Shown here one piece after another: positions 62,377 to 64,000 of a stretch of 64,000 bases of DNA. Positions within the stretch are counted from its first letter, which is position 1, and every line of letters starts with the position of its first letter. The stretch is from DAIOEK01 sp963828285 (GTDB taxonomy: Bacteria > Chloroflexota > Anaerolineae > Anaerolineales > Anaerolineaceae). The notes beneath the pieces are model-generated. The model was not told the origin of the DNA. It did not search any database and saw only the letters and a list, made by a program, of their open reading frames with translations. The position numbers were made by a program, and so were the translations under genes. Location: contig CAWHEB010000002.1 of NCBI GenBank assembly GCA_963828285.1, positions 124,001 to 188,000 on the forward strand, written 5' to 3'.

Positions 62377-63494
62377 TGGCAGCAAAGATTAAATTAGGGG
62401 TAATTTTCGGTGGTCGATCCGGTGAACATGAGGTATCCCTCATGTCCGCCAGTTCAGTCTTATCGGTAATCGACGCCGCCAAGTATGAGATCTTTCCAAT
62501 CGCCATCACCCGCGGTGGAGAATGGCGCTGGGGAGAAAAAGCACTAGAAATGCTGCAAAAGGATACTCCTGAAAAGTTATCCCCGGCTGCAATCTTTCCG
62601 GATGTCAATAAGAAATCGCTATACCAACTGAATATAAAAGATCAGCAAACCTATGTTGAAAAAGTCACTGATCTGGATGTGATCTTCCCGGTACTACACG
62701 GGACCTTTGGCGAAGATGGTACCCTGCAGGGTCTGCTTGAAATGATGGATATCGCCTATGTTGGTGCTGGTGTATTAGGTTCCTCTGTAGGTATGGATAA
62801 AGCGCTTTTCAAAGATGTGATGCGCTCCAACCAGGTGCCGGTGACCAATTCGATCCTGGTCACACGCCAGATGGTCCGAGAGAATATAGACAAGGTCATC
62901 CAACAAGCTGAAAAAGTATCCAATTATCCCTTATTTGTAAAACCTGCCAACATGGGGTCTTCCGTAGGCGTGTCTAAATGCCGCACCCGCTCAGATTTGT
63001 ACGAAGGACTTCTGGATGCCGCCAATTATGACCGCCGCATCCTTATAGAGGAAGGCATTAATGCCCGCGAGATTGAGATCAGCGTTCTGGGGAATGACAA
63101 TCCCATCGCCAGCGTACCCGGCGAGATCCGCCCAGGAGCCGATTTCTACTCATACGATGCCAAATACATACTGGACAACTCTGAATTGATCATCCCTGCC
63201 GGGATCACCGAGGCATTATCCGCTGAGATGCGTGAAACTGCCATTCGTGCCTATGTTGCCGCTGATTGTGCCGGAATGGCCCGGGTGGATTTCCTGCTGG
63301 ACAAAGATAACAGCAAATATTACCTGAATGAGATCAACACCATTCCGGGGTTCACCAAGATCTCGATGTATCCCAAGTTGTGGGCAGCCAGCGGTATCAG
63401 CTACCCGGATTTGATCGACCGTTTGATCAACCTTGCCATGGAACGCAAAGCCGACCGGGACGCAACGTCCCATCAATACCGGAGGGGTTCATGA
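62373..63494 (+). CDS. ddl: D-alanine--D-alanine ligase
   Basis: 373-aa ATP-grasp ligase that makes the D-Ala-D-Ala dipeptide used by MurF. Motifs: IFGGRSGEHEVSLMSA (about 11-26), FPVLHGTFGEDGTLQGLLEM (about 107-126), VKPANMGSSVGVSKC, ARVDFLLDKD and YLNEINTIPGFTKISMYPKLW (Mg and product site). Overlaps murB by 4 nt and ftsQ by ATGA. The substrate-specificity loop has Tyr in SYDAKY, consistent with a D-Ala rather than D-lactate enzyme, though not proof. Confidence 0.95.
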   Translation: MMAAKIKLGVIFGGRSGEHEVSLMSASSVLSVIDAAKYEIFPIAITRGGEWRWGEKALEMLQKDTPEKLSPAAIFPDVNKKSLYQLNIKDQQTYVEKVTDLDVIFPVLHGTFGEDGTLQGLLEMMDIAYVGAGVLGSSVGMDKALFKDVMRSNQVPVTNSILVTRQMVRENIDKVIQQAEKVSNYPLFVKPANMGSSVGVSKCRTRSDLYEGLLDAANYDRRILIEEGINAREIEISVLGNDNPIASVPGEIRPGADFYSYDAKYILDNSELIIPAGITEALSAEMRETAIRAYVAADCAGMARVDFLLDKDNSKYYLNEINTIPGFTKISMYPKLWAASGISYPDLIDRLINLAMERKADRDATSHQYRRGS

Positions 63495-64000
63495 GCATCC
63501 TACGCAAACCCACCTCACGCGCGGATGAAGTCCGTGCACGACGCGCGAAAGACATCAAACAACGGGTCATTATCGCGTCCGATACGATCAAGAAACCCGG
63601 ACGATATACCCCCATCGTCACAAGAGATGAGGTTGAGTCCATTCCGATCCTGCAGCAAGCCCGCAAGAAGACCCGCCGGAAATTCTACATTCCCCTGCCG
63701 CACGGCGCTGAAATTCGCCTACCGGCTATTCCTGTGCTCAAACCAGGTTGGCGCCTGGTATCGGGACTGATCTTCGTACTCGCCTGGCTGGGAATCTATG
63801 CCATGTGGGAAGCCCCCTTCTTCCAGGTCAGCGGAATCAAGCTGGTCGGCGGCAACCGGGTGACTCTGGCCGAAGTACAAGACCTGGCTCCACTCAAAGG
63901 ACAGCGGTTACTGGCAATCACTCCCGACCAGATCTCGCGGGTCATTCGCAATACTTACCCGGTGTTAGCCGATGTCAAAGTCTCCATCGGGTTGCCCAAC
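63491..64000 (+). CDS. ftsQ: FtsQ-like divisome protein (partial, runs off the window)
   Basis: 170 codons are present and stay open to the last base. A long basic cytoplasmic segment (1-100, rich in Arg and Lys) is followed by one transmembrane helix (about 100-117, LVSGLIFVLAWLGIYAMW). A POTRA domain starts with FQVSGIKLVGGNRVTLAEV and continues LAPLKGQRLLAI. This is FtsQ/DivIB topology, and the place after ddl is the standard one. ATG 63491 overlaps the ddl stop (ATGA) and has GGAGGGG upstream. ftsA and ftsZ may follow beyond the window. Confidence 0.88.
   Translation, partial: MSILRKPTSRADEVRARRAKDIKQRVIIASDTIKKPGRYTPIVTRDEVESIPILQQARKKTRRKFYIPLPHGAEIRLPAIPVLKPGWRLVSGLIFVLAWLGIYAMWEAPFFQVSGIKLVGGNRVTLAEVQDLAPLKGQRLLAITPDQISRVIRNTYPVLADVKVSIGLPN

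Overview
The window most likely comes from a member of the Chloroflexota, class Anaerolineae. This is inferred from the gene style rather than from a marker gene: Pro/Thr-linked lipoproteins, an NBR1-type Ig-like lipoprotein, a bifunctional phosphoglucose/phosphomannose isomerase, a PhnE-PhnE fused permease, and the form of the cell-wall cluster. Most genes lie close together. Some have strong Shine-Dalgarno sites. A second group has none and carries a -10 box 6 to 9 nt before the start codon, which suggests leaderless mRNAs.

Region 1 (1-23.6 kb) is a mixed metabolic and housekeeping stretch. It holds a PhnD-type binding lipoprotein and, about 9 kb away on the other strand, phnC and a double-length phnE. 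It also holds a GH1 beta-glucosidase, a HAD-HD fusion, secreted TolB-like, beta-lactamase-like, Ig-like and YCF48-like proteins, a sugar-phosphate isomerase, a broken rsmI, nanE, dinB with a small phosphatase, a DMT transporter, a tiny LuxR-type regulator under a LexA-box-like palindrome, uridine kinase, a VTT membrane protein, an M20 peptidase and a C39-LysM protein. Three tRNA genes (Arg-UCG, Ser-GGA, Thr-CGU) are interspersed.

Region 2 (23.7-36.9 kb) is the accessory centrepiece: a minus-strand array of very large secreted right-handed beta-helix proteins (A 23.7-26.1, B 26.3-31.2, remnant C' 31.5-31.76, D 31.9-36.9 kb). C' resembles the end of A, D resembles B, and the A/B and C'/D spacers are alike. 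This points to duplication of an A-B pair followed by loss of most of C'. The function is unknown; the architecture suggests an extracellular surface or substrate-contact role.

Region 3 (37-49.3 kb) holds a DUF6159-like membrane protein, a VOC protein, an ankyrin protein, a PadR regulator overlapping an orphan ModB-like permease, a GT-C-like membrane protein, panB with an unrecognised partner, a YifB/ComM AAA+ protein, two pentapeptide-repeat proteins, a half-size EamA protein and a class III aminotransferase.

Region 4 (49.4 kb to the end) is a division and cell-wall (dcw) operon: mraZ-rsmH-ftsL-ftsI-murF-mraY-murD-ftsW-murG-cvpA-like-murC-(60-aa ORF)-murB-ddl-ftsQ, with ftsQ cut by the window end. 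It starts from a clear promoter followed by four 10-nt-spaced MraZ-type boxes. murE is absent from its usual place. Coding is interrupted by frameshifts in rsmI, murF, murD, murG, the ankyrin gene, two beta-helix genes and the panB partner. Because several of these genes are essential or near-universal, sequence or assembly indels are more likely than real decay.
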